Part shown: positions 1-6,895 of the stretch, in pieces | Layout of the letters: each line of letters starts with the position of its first letter | Numbering within the stretch: position 1 is the stretch's first letter | Source: Rhodoferax sp. | GTDB lineage: Bacteria; Pseudomonadota; Gammaproteobacteria; Burkholderiales; Burkholderiaceae_C | DNA: 19,086 bases | Direction: 5' to 3' | Assembly: GCA_029865675.1 (NCBI GenBank) | Contig: JARXAU010000153.1 | Location: 1 to 19,086 of the forward strand | The notes under the pieces: model-generated | Told to the model about the DNA's origin: nothing | Database searches by the model: none | What the model saw: the letters and a program-made list of their open reading frames with translations, nothing else | Position numbers and translations under genes: made by a program

Positions 1-1
1 G

Positions 2-301
2 AACGACGCTGACCAGCTGCACCGCTGCGAACTCTTCGGCGCCGAGATCCTGGAGACCAGCGTGGCGATGGGCGGCACAGTCACAGGCGAGCACGGCGTG
101 GGCGTGGAAAAGCTCAACAGCATGTGCGTGCAGTTTTCGCCCGAAGAAAACGAACAAATGTTTGCGGTCAAACGCGCGTTTGACCCCCAGGGTTTGCTCA
201 ACCCCGGCAAGGTGATTCCCACCCTACAGCGCTGCGCCGAGTACGGCAAGATGCTGGTGCGCGGCGGGCAGATCAAGCACCCGGATTTGCCGCGGTTTTA
301 A
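2..301 (+). CDS. glcD: FAD-linked oxidase C-terminal part, glycolate oxidase subunit GlcD-like (5' end outside window)
   Basis: The reading frame is open from base 2 and ends at TAA 299-301, so only about the last 99 residues of the protein are present. The visible part carries the conserved GGTVTGEHGVGVEK segment and a later FDPQGLLNPGKVIP segment. Both are hallmarks of the C-terminal FAD-linked oxidase domain of GlcD and D-lactate dehydrogenases. In that family this subunit binds FAD and oxidises glycolate (or D-lactate) to the 2-oxoacid, normally in a complex with GlcE and GlcF. The usual glcE/glcF neighbours do not follow; a 256-base gap and an unrelated receptor gene come next. The protein may therefore be a stand-alone FAD oxidase of the same family, and the exact substrate cannot be read from this fragment. 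The family call is firm, the gene symbol moderate. Confidence 0.8.
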   Translation, partial: NDADQLHRCELFGAEILETSVAMGGTVTGEHGVGVEKLNSMCVQFSPEENEQMFAVKRAFDPQGLLNPGKVIPTLQRCAEYGKMLVRGGQIKHPDLPRF

Positions 302-557
302 GCGGCTGGGGGTGTCGCCCGTCAAGCTTGCGCCTTGACCCTACGGCCAAGCGCCACGCGGACTTGCTCCGGTGTTCCACACCACCTCCCGTTGACTCCG
401 TGTCTTGGCCCCGAGCAAACGGCGAAGTCCTTGAATTCTCGTGCTTCGCTTTGCGCGGCTGTTGGGTTGAATGACAATGGTGTGGTGCGCAGACCTGGAC
501 GCCTTTGTATGCCCCGCTGACGCACCGCTGTTCATCATCAAAGAGGAGACCTAAACC

Positions 558-1565
558 ATGCCCCAATCCCAACCCCACACCCAGGCTCACCTGGACCGCC
601 GGGCTTTGCTTCAAACCGCCTTGGCCAGCGCTGCTGGCTTGGCCTTGCCCGCCTGGGCCCAATCGAGCTGGCCCGCCAAACCGGTTAGCTTGGTGGTGCC
701 CTTTCCGGCCGGCGGCGGCACGGACGCCTTTGCCCGCCCCCTGTCGGCGCAGTTTTCCCGACTGACGGATAAGCAACTCGTGATCGATAACAAGGGCGGC
801 GCCGGTGGCACCTTGGGCGCGGGGGTGGCGGCCAAAGCGGCGCCCGACGGCTACACCCTGTTCATGGGCGCGGTGCACCACACCATTGCGCCCAGCATGT
901 ATGCCAAGCTGGACTACGACCTGGAGCGCGACTTTGCGCCCCTGCTGCTGGTGGCCAGCGTGCCGCAAATTTTGGTGGTCAATCCCAAAAAGGTACCGGT
1001 AGCCAACTTTGCTGAATTTTTGGCTTTTGTGCGCAAAAACCCCGGCAAGCTCAACTACGGTTCGGCCGGCGGTGGCACCTCGCACCATTTGGCGGGCGAG
1101 CTGTTCAAACTGCAAACCAGCACCTTTATCACCCACATTCCCTACCGCGGTGCGGGCCCCGCGCTGCAGGACCTGATTGCGGGCAATGTGGACATGATGT
1201 TTGACGGGCTGGGCTCATCGGCGGCGCACATCAAAGGTGGGCGCATCAAGGCGCTGATGGTGTCGGGCAGCAAGCGCAACCCCGCTTTCCCCGACGTGCC
1301 ATGCTCTACCGAGCTGGGTTTACCCGACTACACCGTAAGCACCTGGTACGGTATTTGGGCACCCAAAGCCACTCCAGCGGACGCGCAGGCGCGCGCCACC
1401 GAAGAGATTCGCCGCGCCTGCCAAACTGATGAGGCAAAAGCCATCTGGGCCAACCAAGGTGCGGATTTCCCCAACCTAGCGGGCGCCCAATTTGACGGGT
1501 TTATCAAAAGCGAGCTGGCCAAATGGTCCAAGGTCGTCAAAGCCTCGGGCGCCAAGCTGGACTGA
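558..1565 (+). CDS. Bug-family (TctC-like) periplasmic substrate-binding receptor
   Basis: This 335-residue protein has an N-terminal export signal: a twin arginine in LDRRALLQ, a hydrophobic alanine/leucine stretch and a likely cleavage after AWAQ near residue 35. The mature part begins WPAKPVSLVVPFPAGGGTD, the typical opening of the Bug/TctC superfamily, and contains the usual AAKAAPDGYTL and HIPYRGAGPALQDLIAGNVD segments. Family members bind small carboxylates in the periplasm for tripartite tricarboxylate transporters or signalling, and they are greatly expanded in Burkholderiales. A strong Shine-Dalgarno, GAGGAG at 543-548, lies nine bases before the ATG and decides the start. The gene ends 24 bases before a MatB-like ligase, so malonate or a related dicarboxylate is a reasonable ligand guess, though it is only inferred from the neighbour. 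No tctA/tctB membrane genes are in the window. Confidence 0.9.
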   Translation: MPQSQPHTQAHLDRRALLQTALASAAGLALPAWAQSSWPAKPVSLVVPFPAGGGTDAFARPLSAQFSRLTDKQLVIDNKGGAGGTLGAGVAAKAAPDGYTLFMGAVHHTIAPSMYAKLDYDLERDFAPLLLVASVPQILVVNPKKVPVANFAEFLAFVRKNPGKLNYGSAGGGTSHHLAGELFKLQTSTFITHIPYRGAGPALQDLIAGNVDMMFDGLGSSAAHIKGGRIKALMVSGSKRNPAFPDVPCSTELGLPDYTVSTWYGIWAPKATPADAQARATEEIRRACQTDEAKAIWANQGADFPNLAGAQFDGFIKSELAKWSKVVKASGAKLD

Positions 1566-1589
1566 TCTACGCGCTTTTTGCACCCCACC

Positions 1590-3131
1590 ATGGCCCAACA
1601 CAACCTGTTTGCCGCCTTGCGCGCGGCCTTCCCCGCTGATTTGGACGCCACTGCCGTCGAGACGGACAGCGGCCTGCATTACTCCTGGCGGGACTTGGAC
1701 CGCGCCACCGCCATGGTGGCCAATGTATTGCAGTCGCTGGACTTGCCCGCAGGCAGCCGCGTTGCGGCCTACACCGAAAAGTCGGTTGAAGCCATGGTCT
1801 TGTACCTGGCCACCCGGCGTGCGGGCTTTGTGTATTTGCCGCTGAACACCGCGTACCAAAGCGCTGAAGTCGAATATTTCATTGGCAACGCCGAGCCCGC
1901 CGTGGTGGTGTGCGCCAGCCGCAACTTTGGCTGGGTGAGCAAGATCGCCTTCAGGGCGGGCACGCAATACGTGTTCACGCTGGACGATGACCGCACCGGC
2001 AGCCTGCTGGAGCGCGCCGCGATGCACAGCGATGTGCACGCCGTTGTGCCGCGCCAAGCCGATGACTTAGCGGCCATCGTCTACACCAGCGGCACCACCG
2101 GGCGCAGCAAAGGCGCCATGCTCAGCCACGGCAACTTGCTCAGCAACGCCCAGGTGCTCAAGGACTACTGGGGCTGGAAGGCGGGCGATGTGCTGATCCA
2201 CGCCTTGCCCATCTTCCATGTGCACGGTCTGTTTGTGGCCATCCATGGCGCGCTGCTGAACGGCAGCAAGATGGTTTGGATGGCCAAGTTCGAGCCCAAG
2301 ACGGCGCTGGCGCACATGGCACGAGCCACCGTGTTTATGGGCGTGCCCACGCTGTATGTGCGCCTGTTGGCCGAGCCTGGACTGACGCCAGAGTCCACCA
2401 GCACCATGCGTTTGTTCGTGGCGGGCTCGGCCCCGTTGCTGCTGGAAACCTTCAAGGATTGGACGGCGCGCACCGGCCACACCATCCTGGAGCGCTACGG
2501 CATGAGCGAGACGGTAATGCTCACCTCCAACCCTTATGCGGCCGACGCCCGTTTTCAAAACCAGGGCGAACGCCGTGGCGCCACCGTGGGCTTTCCCTTG
2601 CCCGGCGTGGAGCTGCGCGTGGCGGGGGACCGCGACGCGCCGCTGGCAATGGGCGAGATTGGCGGCATTCAGGTGCGCGGCCCCAATGTGTTTTCCGGCT
2701 ACTGGCGCATGCCCGAGAAGACGGCGGAAGAATTTACCGCCGACGGTTTTTTCAGAACCGGCGACGTGGGCCAAGTGGACGCGCGCGGCTATGTGCACAT
2801 CGTAGGGCGCAGCAAAGACCTGATCATCAGCGGCGGCTACAACGTCTATCCCGCAGAGATTGAGGGCTATATCAACCAGTTGCCCGGCGTGGCCGAGAGC
2901 GCCTTGGTGGGCGTGCCGCACCCCGACTTTGGCGAGGTGGGCGTGGCCCTGGTGATTGCCAAGCCCGGCGCGCAGCCGCAGCCCGGCGCCATCGTGGCCG
3001 CTTTAAAAGCACAACTGGCCAACTTCAAAATCCCTAAGCACTGTGTTCTGGTGCCCGAACTGCCGCGCAACGCCATGGGCAAGGTGCAAAAAAACCTGCT
3101 GCGCGCGCAGTACCAGGCCCTGTTTGGCTAG
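1590..3131 (+). CDS. matB: Malonyl-CoA synthetase (MatB-like), ANL superfamily
   Basis: This 513-residue acyl-CoA synthetase should activate malonate with ATP and CoA to malonyl-CoA through an acyl-adenylate, in the cytoplasm. The AMP-binding P-loop TSGTTGRSKG lies at about residues 166-175, the A5-type motif ERYGMSET near 303, and the hinge region GRSKDLIISGGYNVYP near 410. The catalytic lysine of NAMGKVQKNLL is residue 498. The opening HNLFAALRAAFPADLDA is typical of bacterial MatB rather than long-chain acyl-CoA ligases. I chose ATG 1590 over the in-frame TTG 1578 because family members begin at this point; neither start has a clear Shine-Dalgarno, which suggests translational coupling to the receptor gene ending at 1565. 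The malonyl-CoA decarboxylase (matA) usually found nearby is not present. The substrate is inferred by similarity, and other short dicarboxylates or methylmalonate are possible. Confidence 0.85.
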   Translation: MAQHNLFAALRAAFPADLDATAVETDSGLHYSWRDLDRATAMVANVLQSLDLPAGSRVAAYTEKSVEAMVLYLATRRAGFVYLPLNTAYQSAEVEYFIGNAEPAVVVCASRNFGWVSKIAFRAGTQYVFTLDDDRTGSLLERAAMHSDVHAVVPRQADDLAAIVYTSGTTGRSKGAMLSHGNLLSNAQVLKDYWGWKAGDVLIHALPIFHVHGLFVAIHGALLNGSKMVWMAKFEPKTALAHMARATVFMGVPTLYVRLLAEPGLTPESTSTMRLFVAGSAPLLLETFKDWTARTGHTILERYGMSETVMLTSNPYAADARFQNQGERRGATVGFPLPGVELRVAGDRDAPLAMGEIGGIQVRGPNVFSGYWRMPEKTAEEFTADGFFRTGDVGQVDARGYVHIVGRSKDLIISGGYNVYPAEIEGYINQLPGVAESALVGVPHPDFGEVGVALVIAKPGAQPQPGAIVAALKAQLANFKIPKHCVLVPELPRNAMGKVQKNLLRAQYQALFG

Positions 3132-3149
3132 TCGCCCACGCCAAGCCGC

Positions 3150-4340
3150 ATGCGCCACACCATCCAAAACCTCGAAGAATCGCAAATCCGCGAAGTGGCC
3201 AACGCCGGCCTGGGCCGCAGCGATGTGCTGGCCTTTTGGTTTGGCGAGAGTGACGAGGTCACGCCCGACTTCATCCGCCAAGCCGCCATAGAGTCGCTAC
3301 AACGTGGCGAAACCTTTTACGCCCACAACCTGGGCCTGCCCGAGCTGCGCCACGCCATTGCCAGCGCCATGACCGCCCAGCACGCCAGCGGGCCCGGCGC
3401 CACGCCGATTGCCATGGAGCGCATTGCGGTGACCACCGGCGGGGTGAATGCGCTGATGCTGGCGGTGCAGGCGCTGGTGGACGCGGGCGACGAGGTGGTG
3501 GCTGTCACCCCAGTGTGGCCCAACCTGACGGCGCAGGCGCTGATCATGGGCGCGCAGCTGCGCACCGTGGCGCTCACGCCACAAAGCTCCGGCGCTGACG
3601 CGGGCGCCTGGACGCTGGACCTGCCCCGGCTGCTAGAGAGCATTACCCCCGGCACCCAGCTGCTGATACTCAACGCCCCCAACAACCCCACCGGCTGGAC
3701 CTTGAGCCGCGACGAGCAGAGTGCCATCCTGGCCCACTGCCGCCGCACCGGCACCTGGATACTGGCCGACGAGGTGTATGAAAACCTGTACTACGCCCCC
3801 AGCGCCAATGGCAGCGCGCCCAGCTTTTTGGACATCGCCGCGCCCGAAGACCGGCTGGTGGTGGTGCACCGCTTTTCCAAAAGTTACCTCATGACCGGCT
3901 GGCGCCTGGGCTGGCTGGTCATGCCGCCGCAAATGACCGCAGCCATGGGCAAGCTGGTCGAATTCAACACCTCCTGCGCCAGCGTGTTCACCCAGCGCGC
4001 AGGCATCGTGGCGCTGCAGCGCCGGGATGAAGTGACGCCCCGCGTGGTCGCCCACCTCAAAACCTGCCGCGACACCCTGATCCCCGCGCTGCGCACCCTG
4101 CCCGACGTGCAAGTGGCGCTGCCCTTGGGCGGCATGTACGCCTTCTTTCAGCTACCCGGCCACAGCGATTCATTGGCCACCGCCAAGCGCCTGGTGGCCG
4201 AGGCCGGTCTGGGCCTCGCCCCCGGCAGCGCCTTTGCGCCTGAGGCTGCGGGCTGGCTGCGCTGGTGCTTTGCGTCCAAAGACTTAGCAAGGTTGACGCA
4301 GGGGGTGGAGCGGCTGGGGGAGTGGTTGCGGCGGGGGTAG
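3150..4340 (+). CDS. Class I/II pyridoxal-phosphate aminotransferase
   Basis: This is a 396-residue fold-type I PLP enzyme. Visible landmarks are the TTGGVNALML cofactor-phosphate region, NNPTG at residues 178-182, the ADEVYENLYY segment, the Schiff-base lysine K244 in RFSKSYLMTGWRLGW, and the substrate-carboxylate arginine R371 in GWLRWCFA. Length and motif order match the aspartate/aromatic/LL-DAP-type aminotransferases, but I cannot tell which amino acid is used. It starts 18 bases after the matB-like stop with no obvious Shine-Dalgarno and so is probably part of the same transcript. Its functional link to malonate use is unclear, and the association may be only positional. The fold and general reaction are certain; the substrate is unknown. 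Confidence 0.88.
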   Translation: MRHTIQNLEESQIREVANAGLGRSDVLAFWFGESDEVTPDFIRQAAIESLQRGETFYAHNLGLPELRHAIASAMTAQHASGPGATPIAMERIAVTTGGVNALMLAVQALVDAGDEVVAVTPVWPNLTAQALIMGAQLRTVALTPQSSGADAGAWTLDLPRLLESITPGTQLLILNAPNNPTGWTLSRDEQSAILAHCRRTGTWILADEVYENLYYAPSANGSAPSFLDIAAPEDRLVVVHRFSKSYLMTGWRLGWLVMPPQMTAAMGKLVEFNTSCASVFTQRAGIVALQRRDEVTPRVVAHLKTCRDTLIPALRTLPDVQVALPLGGMYAFFQLPGHSDSLATAKRLVAEAGLGLAPGSAFAPEAAGWLRWCFASKDLARLTQGVERLGEWLRRG

Positions 4341-4398
4341 GCTAGTGGCGGCCGCTGTCCAAGGTCCAAATCTGGCTAGAAACTTGAAAGAACTCCCA

Positions 4399-4692
4399 AT
4401 GACAAAAGCATTTGAAAGTATCAAACAAGGCCTCAACGAGGCTATTGCCCATGCCAAGTCCAAAGGCAAAACCACGGGTATCAAGTTGTATCAGCCGCAA
4501 GCGGTGGATGTGTCCGGCTTGCGCCAGCGCCTGAGCCTGACGCAAGAGCAGTTTGCGGCACGCTTTGGGTTCTCGGTGGCCACGCTGCGGCACTGGGAAC
4601 GTGGCGACCGCGCACCCAGCGGCCCATCGCTGGTTTTGCTGAACGTGATTGATCGCAACCCGAGCGCGGTGCTCGAAGCGCTGCGGCCCTAG
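4399..4692 (+). CDS. Orphan XRE-type antitoxin-like regulator (HigA/NadS-like)
   Basis: This 97-residue protein has a C-terminal helix-turn-helix (LRQRLSLTQEQFAARFGFSVATLRHWERG in two overlapping halves, about residues 40-70) followed by LLNVIDRNPSAVLEAL. The family is the XRE/NadS-like antitoxins, which are encoded directly downstream of a RelE/HigB-type toxin and repress their own operon. Here the aminotransferase stop lies only 58 bases upstream, so there is no room for a toxin and the antitoxin is alone. I chose ATG 4399 because residues from there (MTKAFESIKQGL) match the normal start of such proteins, whereas the longer in-frame opening from 4345 reads as intergenic sequence. A GAAAG at 4386-4390 is a weak ribosome-binding candidate. 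It could act as a solitary repressor, or protect against a toxin encoded elsewhere. The fold is certain; the antitoxin role is inferred. Confidence 0.75.
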   Translation: MTKAFESIKQGLNEAIAHAKSKGKTTGIKLYQPQAVDVSGLRQRLSLTQEQFAARFGFSVATLRHWERGDRAPSGPSLVLLNVIDRNPSAVLEALRP

Positions 4693-4808
4693 CTATCCTT
4701 CTACCAGCGAGATCGGCGTTCGTTTCCATTTCAAACAACTTCACGCAACAAATCTCGCCGGATCAGCACTGGGTGCTTGTTCGTTTAAGCGGAGCAATCG
4801 CCCTAAAA

Positions 4809-4823
4809 TGGCAAAGTCTGCCA
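4809..4823 (+). promoter_or_regulatory. Small inverted repeat upstream of parD, candidate autoregulatory operator
   Basis: The sequence TGGCA-AAGTC-TGCCA is a perfect five-base inverted repeat centred about 27 bases before the parD start. ParD ribbon-helix-helix proteins usually bind short palindromes of this kind that overlap their own promoter. An AT-rich TAAAAT lies immediately upstream (4804-4809) and could be a -10 element, but I see no convincing -35. The site is a candidate only. Confidence 0.35.
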
Positions 4824-4842
4824 TCGCAATGAGGAGTTAACC

Positions 4843-5115
4843 ATGTCATTGAACGTTTCGCTGCCACCAGAGCTTGAGAGCCGGGTGAGGGCCCATGTTG
4901 CTTCGGGCATGTTTGGTTCCGCCAGTGAAGTCATTCGGGAGGCGTTGCGCCTGTTTGAGGCTTACCAGGCAGTGCAAAGCGCAACCTTGGCGAACCTGAA
5001 GAAAGACATTGAACAAGGGCAAGCAGACAAGCGGGCTGGGCGGGTGGCGCCTCTGAACATTGAGAGCATTAAAGCTGAAGGCAGAAAGCAGCGATCCTCA
5101 AAGGCCGTTGGCTGA
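4843..5115 (+). CDS. parD: ParD-like ribbon-helix-helix antitoxin
   Basis: This 90-residue protein starts with a ribbon-helix-helix: the beta strand SLNVSLPPELE, then helices through about residue 45 with SASEVIREALRLFE. The C-terminal half, residues 50-90, is the flexible arm that wraps and neutralises the ParE toxin in this family. A good Shine-Dalgarno (GAGGAG, 4831-4836) precedes ATG 4843. The stop codon TGA overlaps the parE start in TGATG, which couples translation of the pair and is standard for parDE. The protein is expected to repress its own operon as a dimer. The C-terminal 41 residues recur, 27 of 41 identical by my count, as the tail of the GNAT protein encoded at 6323-6895. The assignment is firm. 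Confidence 0.93.
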   Translation: MSLNVSLPPELESRVRAHVASGMFGSASEVIREALRLFEAYQAVQSATLANLKKDIEQGQADKRAGRVAPLNIESIKAEGRKQRSSKAVG

Positions 5116-5162
5116 TGCCCCTATTGGTCTTTACGGAACGGGCGCAGGCCGATTTACTAGAG
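4989..5162 (+). repeat. Duplicated parD-tail/parE-head block, copy A (intact)
   Basis: The 3' part of parD and the first 16 codons of parE recur at 6769-6942. The shared stretch begins at GGCGAACCTGAA in both places and keeps the same relative position of the parD stop and parE start. Copy A is the functional version. The divergence between copies is much greater than in the riboswitch block further downstream. Confidence 0.8.
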
Positions 5163-5408
5163 GCTTGGCTCTACATAGCGGAAGACAATCTTGCAGCAGC
5201 CGACCGGGTTTTGGAGAGTCTTGAGCAAGAGGCAAAGGTATTGCTACTGCAGCCGCTGATGGGGCGGGCCAGACCGGAGTTGGGCAGTGCGGTGCGCAGT
5301 TGGCCAACATCCACGCCCTATGTTTTGTTTTATGAAGTGGACGGTACGGAATTGACAGTACTTCGGGTGCTGCACCACGCCAGGGACATCAGACTGGGAT
5401 CTTTCTGA
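5115..5408 (+). CDS. parE: ParE-like toxin, RelE/ParE superfamily
   Basis: This 97-residue protein has the compact RelE/ParE layout: the helix pair LVFTERAQADLLEAWLYIAEDNLAAADRVLESLEQEAKVL, then the GRARPELG turn, SWPTSTPYVLFYEVDG and the final strand LTVLRVLHHARD. ParE members of the superfamily inhibit DNA gyrase and RelE members cleave mRNA; the pairing with a ParD-type antitoxin favours the ParE branch. The start shares one base with the parD stop. It is full length and all the usual family elements are present, so the toxin is probably intact. A 16-codon remnant of a second, decayed copy lies at 6895-6942. Confidence 0.92.
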   Translation: MPLLVFTERAQADLLEAWLYIAEDNLAAADRVLESLEQEAKVLLLQPLMGRARPELGSAVRSWPTSTPYVLFYEVDGTELTVLRVLHHARDIRLGSF

Positions 5409-5524
5409 AAAAGGCAGACGTTCCAGTCGGAACACGCGATCAGATACCGCCCGTAACCTGACAAAGCGGTGCCCCAAGCGCTTGCTTTGCTTGCGGCTCA
5501 AACCATCGCCATCAATTATTGATT

Positions 5525-5533
5525 TGATAAGAT
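5525..5533 (+). promoter_or_regulatory. Extended -10 promoter for riboswitch A and the VOC gene
   Basis: TG-A-TAAGAT fits the extended -10 pattern TGnTATAAT. The same arrangement, TG-T-TAAGAT, sits at the equivalent place before the second riboswitch, with exactly seven bases to the shared TCGGTT. The start of transcription would be near 5540. I see no good -35 hexamer, which is common for extended -10 promoters. The element also places the parDE transcript and the riboswitch transcript under separate control. Confidence 0.55.
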
Positions 5534-5570
5534 GAACCCGTCGGTTTCAAGCTAAACCGATGGACAAGAA

Positions 5571-5667
5571 AATTGAAGGGCAAACCCGGCCAAAGCCGGC
5601 GACGCAAAGCCACCGAACTAAAGCGCTGCCCACATAGCGCAATGTCAGCGGGGCCACCAGATTCGAC
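5571..5667 (+). ncRNA. Cyclic-di-GMP-I (GEMM-I) riboswitch aptamer, copy A
   Basis: The core signature of the GEMM-I aptamer is present in order: AGGGCAAACC at 5577-5586, GACGCAAAGCC at 5601-5611, ACTAAAG at 5618-5624 and CAGCGGGG at 5646-5653. Pairings I can draw are P1 TTGAA/TTCGA (5573-5577 with 5662-5666), P2 CCGGC/GCCGG (5586-5590 with 5595-5599, loop CAAA) and P3 tip GCGCT/AGCGC (5623-5627 with 5636-5640). The family binds c-di-GMP; the G in AGGGC that selects c-di-GMP over 3',3'-cGAMP is kept, so c-di-GMP is the predicted ligand. A separate hairpin, TCGGTTT/AAACCGA, lies at 5541-5560 in front of it. The aptamer ends 64 bases before the VOC start codon. No clear intrinsic terminator follows, so control may be translational. 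Identification is by motif recall, not a covariance search. Confidence 0.82.
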
Positions 5668-5731
5668 TAGGGAATATGGGCTCGGCTACATCACGTTAGA
5701 CATTCTTCACCCCACCTTTCGAGGAAAAACA

Positions 5732-6148
5732 ATGCTTGATCACATGACCTTTCGTGTCAGCGATATCACTCGCACCAAAGCGTTCTACAGCGCAGCCTTG
5801 GCTCCATTGGGCTACAGCCTGAACGTAGAAGGCAGTTACGACGGAATGAATATGCTGGGCTTCTCGCACCCCGACGCAGCAGAGCCAGATGGAAAAAAAG
5901 TAGATGTTTGGTTTGTGGACGGCACCTCGCCGTATGGAGCGGCACCTGCCACCACGAGTTGCCACCTTTGCTGGAGGGCTGAGAATCGAGCGCAGGTTGA
6001 TGCGTTTTACCAAGCGGCTATTGCCGCAGGTGGCAAAGACTACGGCGCACCCGGTTTGCGGCCCTATTACCACCCCAATTACTACGGCGCGTTCGTTATC
6101 GACCCTGAGGGAAATAACATCGAGGCAGCGTGTCACCTGCCCGAATAA
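5732..6148 (+). CDS. VOC-fold (glyoxalase/dioxygenase-like) protein
   Basis: This 138-residue protein has the vicinal-oxygen-chelate layout of two beta-alpha-beta-beta-beta modules: LDHMTFRVSDITRTKAFYSAAL at the start and HLCWRAENRAQVDAFYQAAI in the second half. It ends with GAFVIDPEGNNIEAACH. Likely metal ligands are the histidine at residue 4, the histidine of CHLCW and the glutamate of NNIEA. Members act as glyoxalases, fosfomycin- or bleomycin-type resistance proteins, or dioxygenases; nothing here fixes the substrate. ATG 5732 was chosen because it follows GAGG at 5721-5724 and begins the fold. The longer in-frame reading would run back through the riboswitch. The gene lies downstream of riboswitch A, so c-di-GMP probably controls its expression. 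Confidence 0.85.
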   Translation: MLDHMTFRVSDITRTKAFYSAALAPLGYSLNVEGSYDGMNMLGFSHPDAAEPDGKKVDVWFVDGTSPYGAAPATTSCHLCWRAENRAQVDAFYQAAIAAGGKDYGAPGLRPYYHPNYYGAFVIDPEGNNIEAACHLPE

Positions 6149-6322
6149 TATTCACTGCCCTTGCAGCGCGTTCGTTCAAACTCTTATTCGCGCTGACTTC
6201 CAACGGCCTAGCGCACTGCCGACAAGAGCAACGATAAAGGTACGTGACGCTTAACCCCATCAAGCTGCGCGCCAAGGTCCAGACACAGGGCTAATCCAGC
6301 AGCAACCCCTATTTAGTTGTCC

Positions 6323-6895
6323 ATGAACCCTACCTACGAAATACGCTACGCGCTAGACGCCGACGCGTGCGCTATTTCCGAGTTAATTTACGCAACCTCG
6401 CAGTTGTGCTGCTTTACGCCAGAACATCCATGCCCAGATTGGTATGAGGCAAGTATTCAGCCTCCGCAGATACGCAAGCTAATAGGGTCTGCACCCATGG
6501 CTTGCTTGGTGGCCGCATCCGATAAAACGCTTGTTGGTGTACTTGCAATCAGTGACAGCAGCCACGTGAAATACTTTTTTGTACATCCGGTTTTTCAAAA
6601 ACTAGGCGTTGGCAAGCAACTGTGGCAATTCGCTTTAGACGGTGGTCTTTTGAGAAACACAGTCACGGTTCGCTCGTCATTGTTCGCAGTTGCAGCGTAT
6701 GCACGTTTGGGGTTCAAGGCCGTGGAGCCACCCCAAGTATTTAAAGGCATGCACTACCAAACCATGGAGGCGAACCTGAAAAATGATATTGCACAAGGCC
6801 AAGCAGACAAGCAGGCCGGGCGGGCGGGGCCTCTAAAAATCTCGGGCATTCAAGCGCAGGGCAAAAGGCAGCGGTCAGCAAAAGCCAATGGCTGA
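6323..6895 (+). CDS. GNAT acetyltransferase with ParD-derived C-terminal tail
   Basis: This is a 190-residue protein. Residues 1-149 form a GNAT domain: IRYALDADACAISELI opening, VKYFFVHPVFQKLGVGKQLW as the beta4/acetyl-CoA pyrophosphate loop (Q/R-x-x-G-x-G/A type), and SSLFAVAAYARLGF as the late helix and strand. GNAT enzymes move an acetyl group from acetyl-CoA to an amine; the acceptor here is unknown. Residues 150-190 closely match residues 50-90 of the ParD encoded at 4843-5115 (27 of 41 identical by my count). A normal GNAT of this type ends near residue 150, so the tail looks acquired by in-frame fusion after a deletion. ATG 6323 was preferred over TTG 6317. No good Shine-Dalgarno is visible. 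The gene follows the VOC gene by 174 bases that hold nothing I recognise. Confidence 0.82.
   Translation: MNPTYEIRYALDADACAISELIYATSQLCCFTPEHPCPDWYEASIQPPQIRKLIGSAPMACLVAASDKTLVGVLAISDSSHVKYFFVHPVFQKLGVGKQLWQFALDGGLLRNTVTVRSSLFAVAAYARLGFKAVEPPQVFKGMHYQTMEANLKNDIAQGQADKQAGRAGPLKISGIQAQGKRQRSAKANG

Larger units (their letters stand above)
5517..5667 (+). repeat. Duplicated promoter plus riboswitch block, copy A
   Basis: This block recurs at 7011-7160. From TCGGTT (5541) to the end I count six substitutions plus a different P3 loop between the copies. Upstream, the pattern ATTGnTTTGnTAAGAT is shared. A short ATGGGCT is also shared just past the end (5675-5681 and 7167-7173 by my alignment), so the duplicated unit probably extended a little further. 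Confidence 0.9.

Noticed and set aside
302..557. Possible terminator after the glcD-like gene (GTCAAG-CTTGCGC-CTTGAC at 321-339, GGTGT-TCC-ACACC at 371-383)
   Set aside because: The hairpins are short and no T-run follows, so they are not convincing terminators. Apart from the short ORF at 471-554, nothing else is seen in this gap.
5573..5731. Longer VOC reading frame starting at 5573
   Set aside because: The added 53 residues are encoded by the riboswitch and look non-protein-like. ATG 5732 has a good ribosome-binding site and begins the fold.
6149..6322. Gap between the VOC and GNAT genes examined for a third riboswitch or small gene
   Set aside because: None of the GEMM core motifs and no plausible short gene are present.
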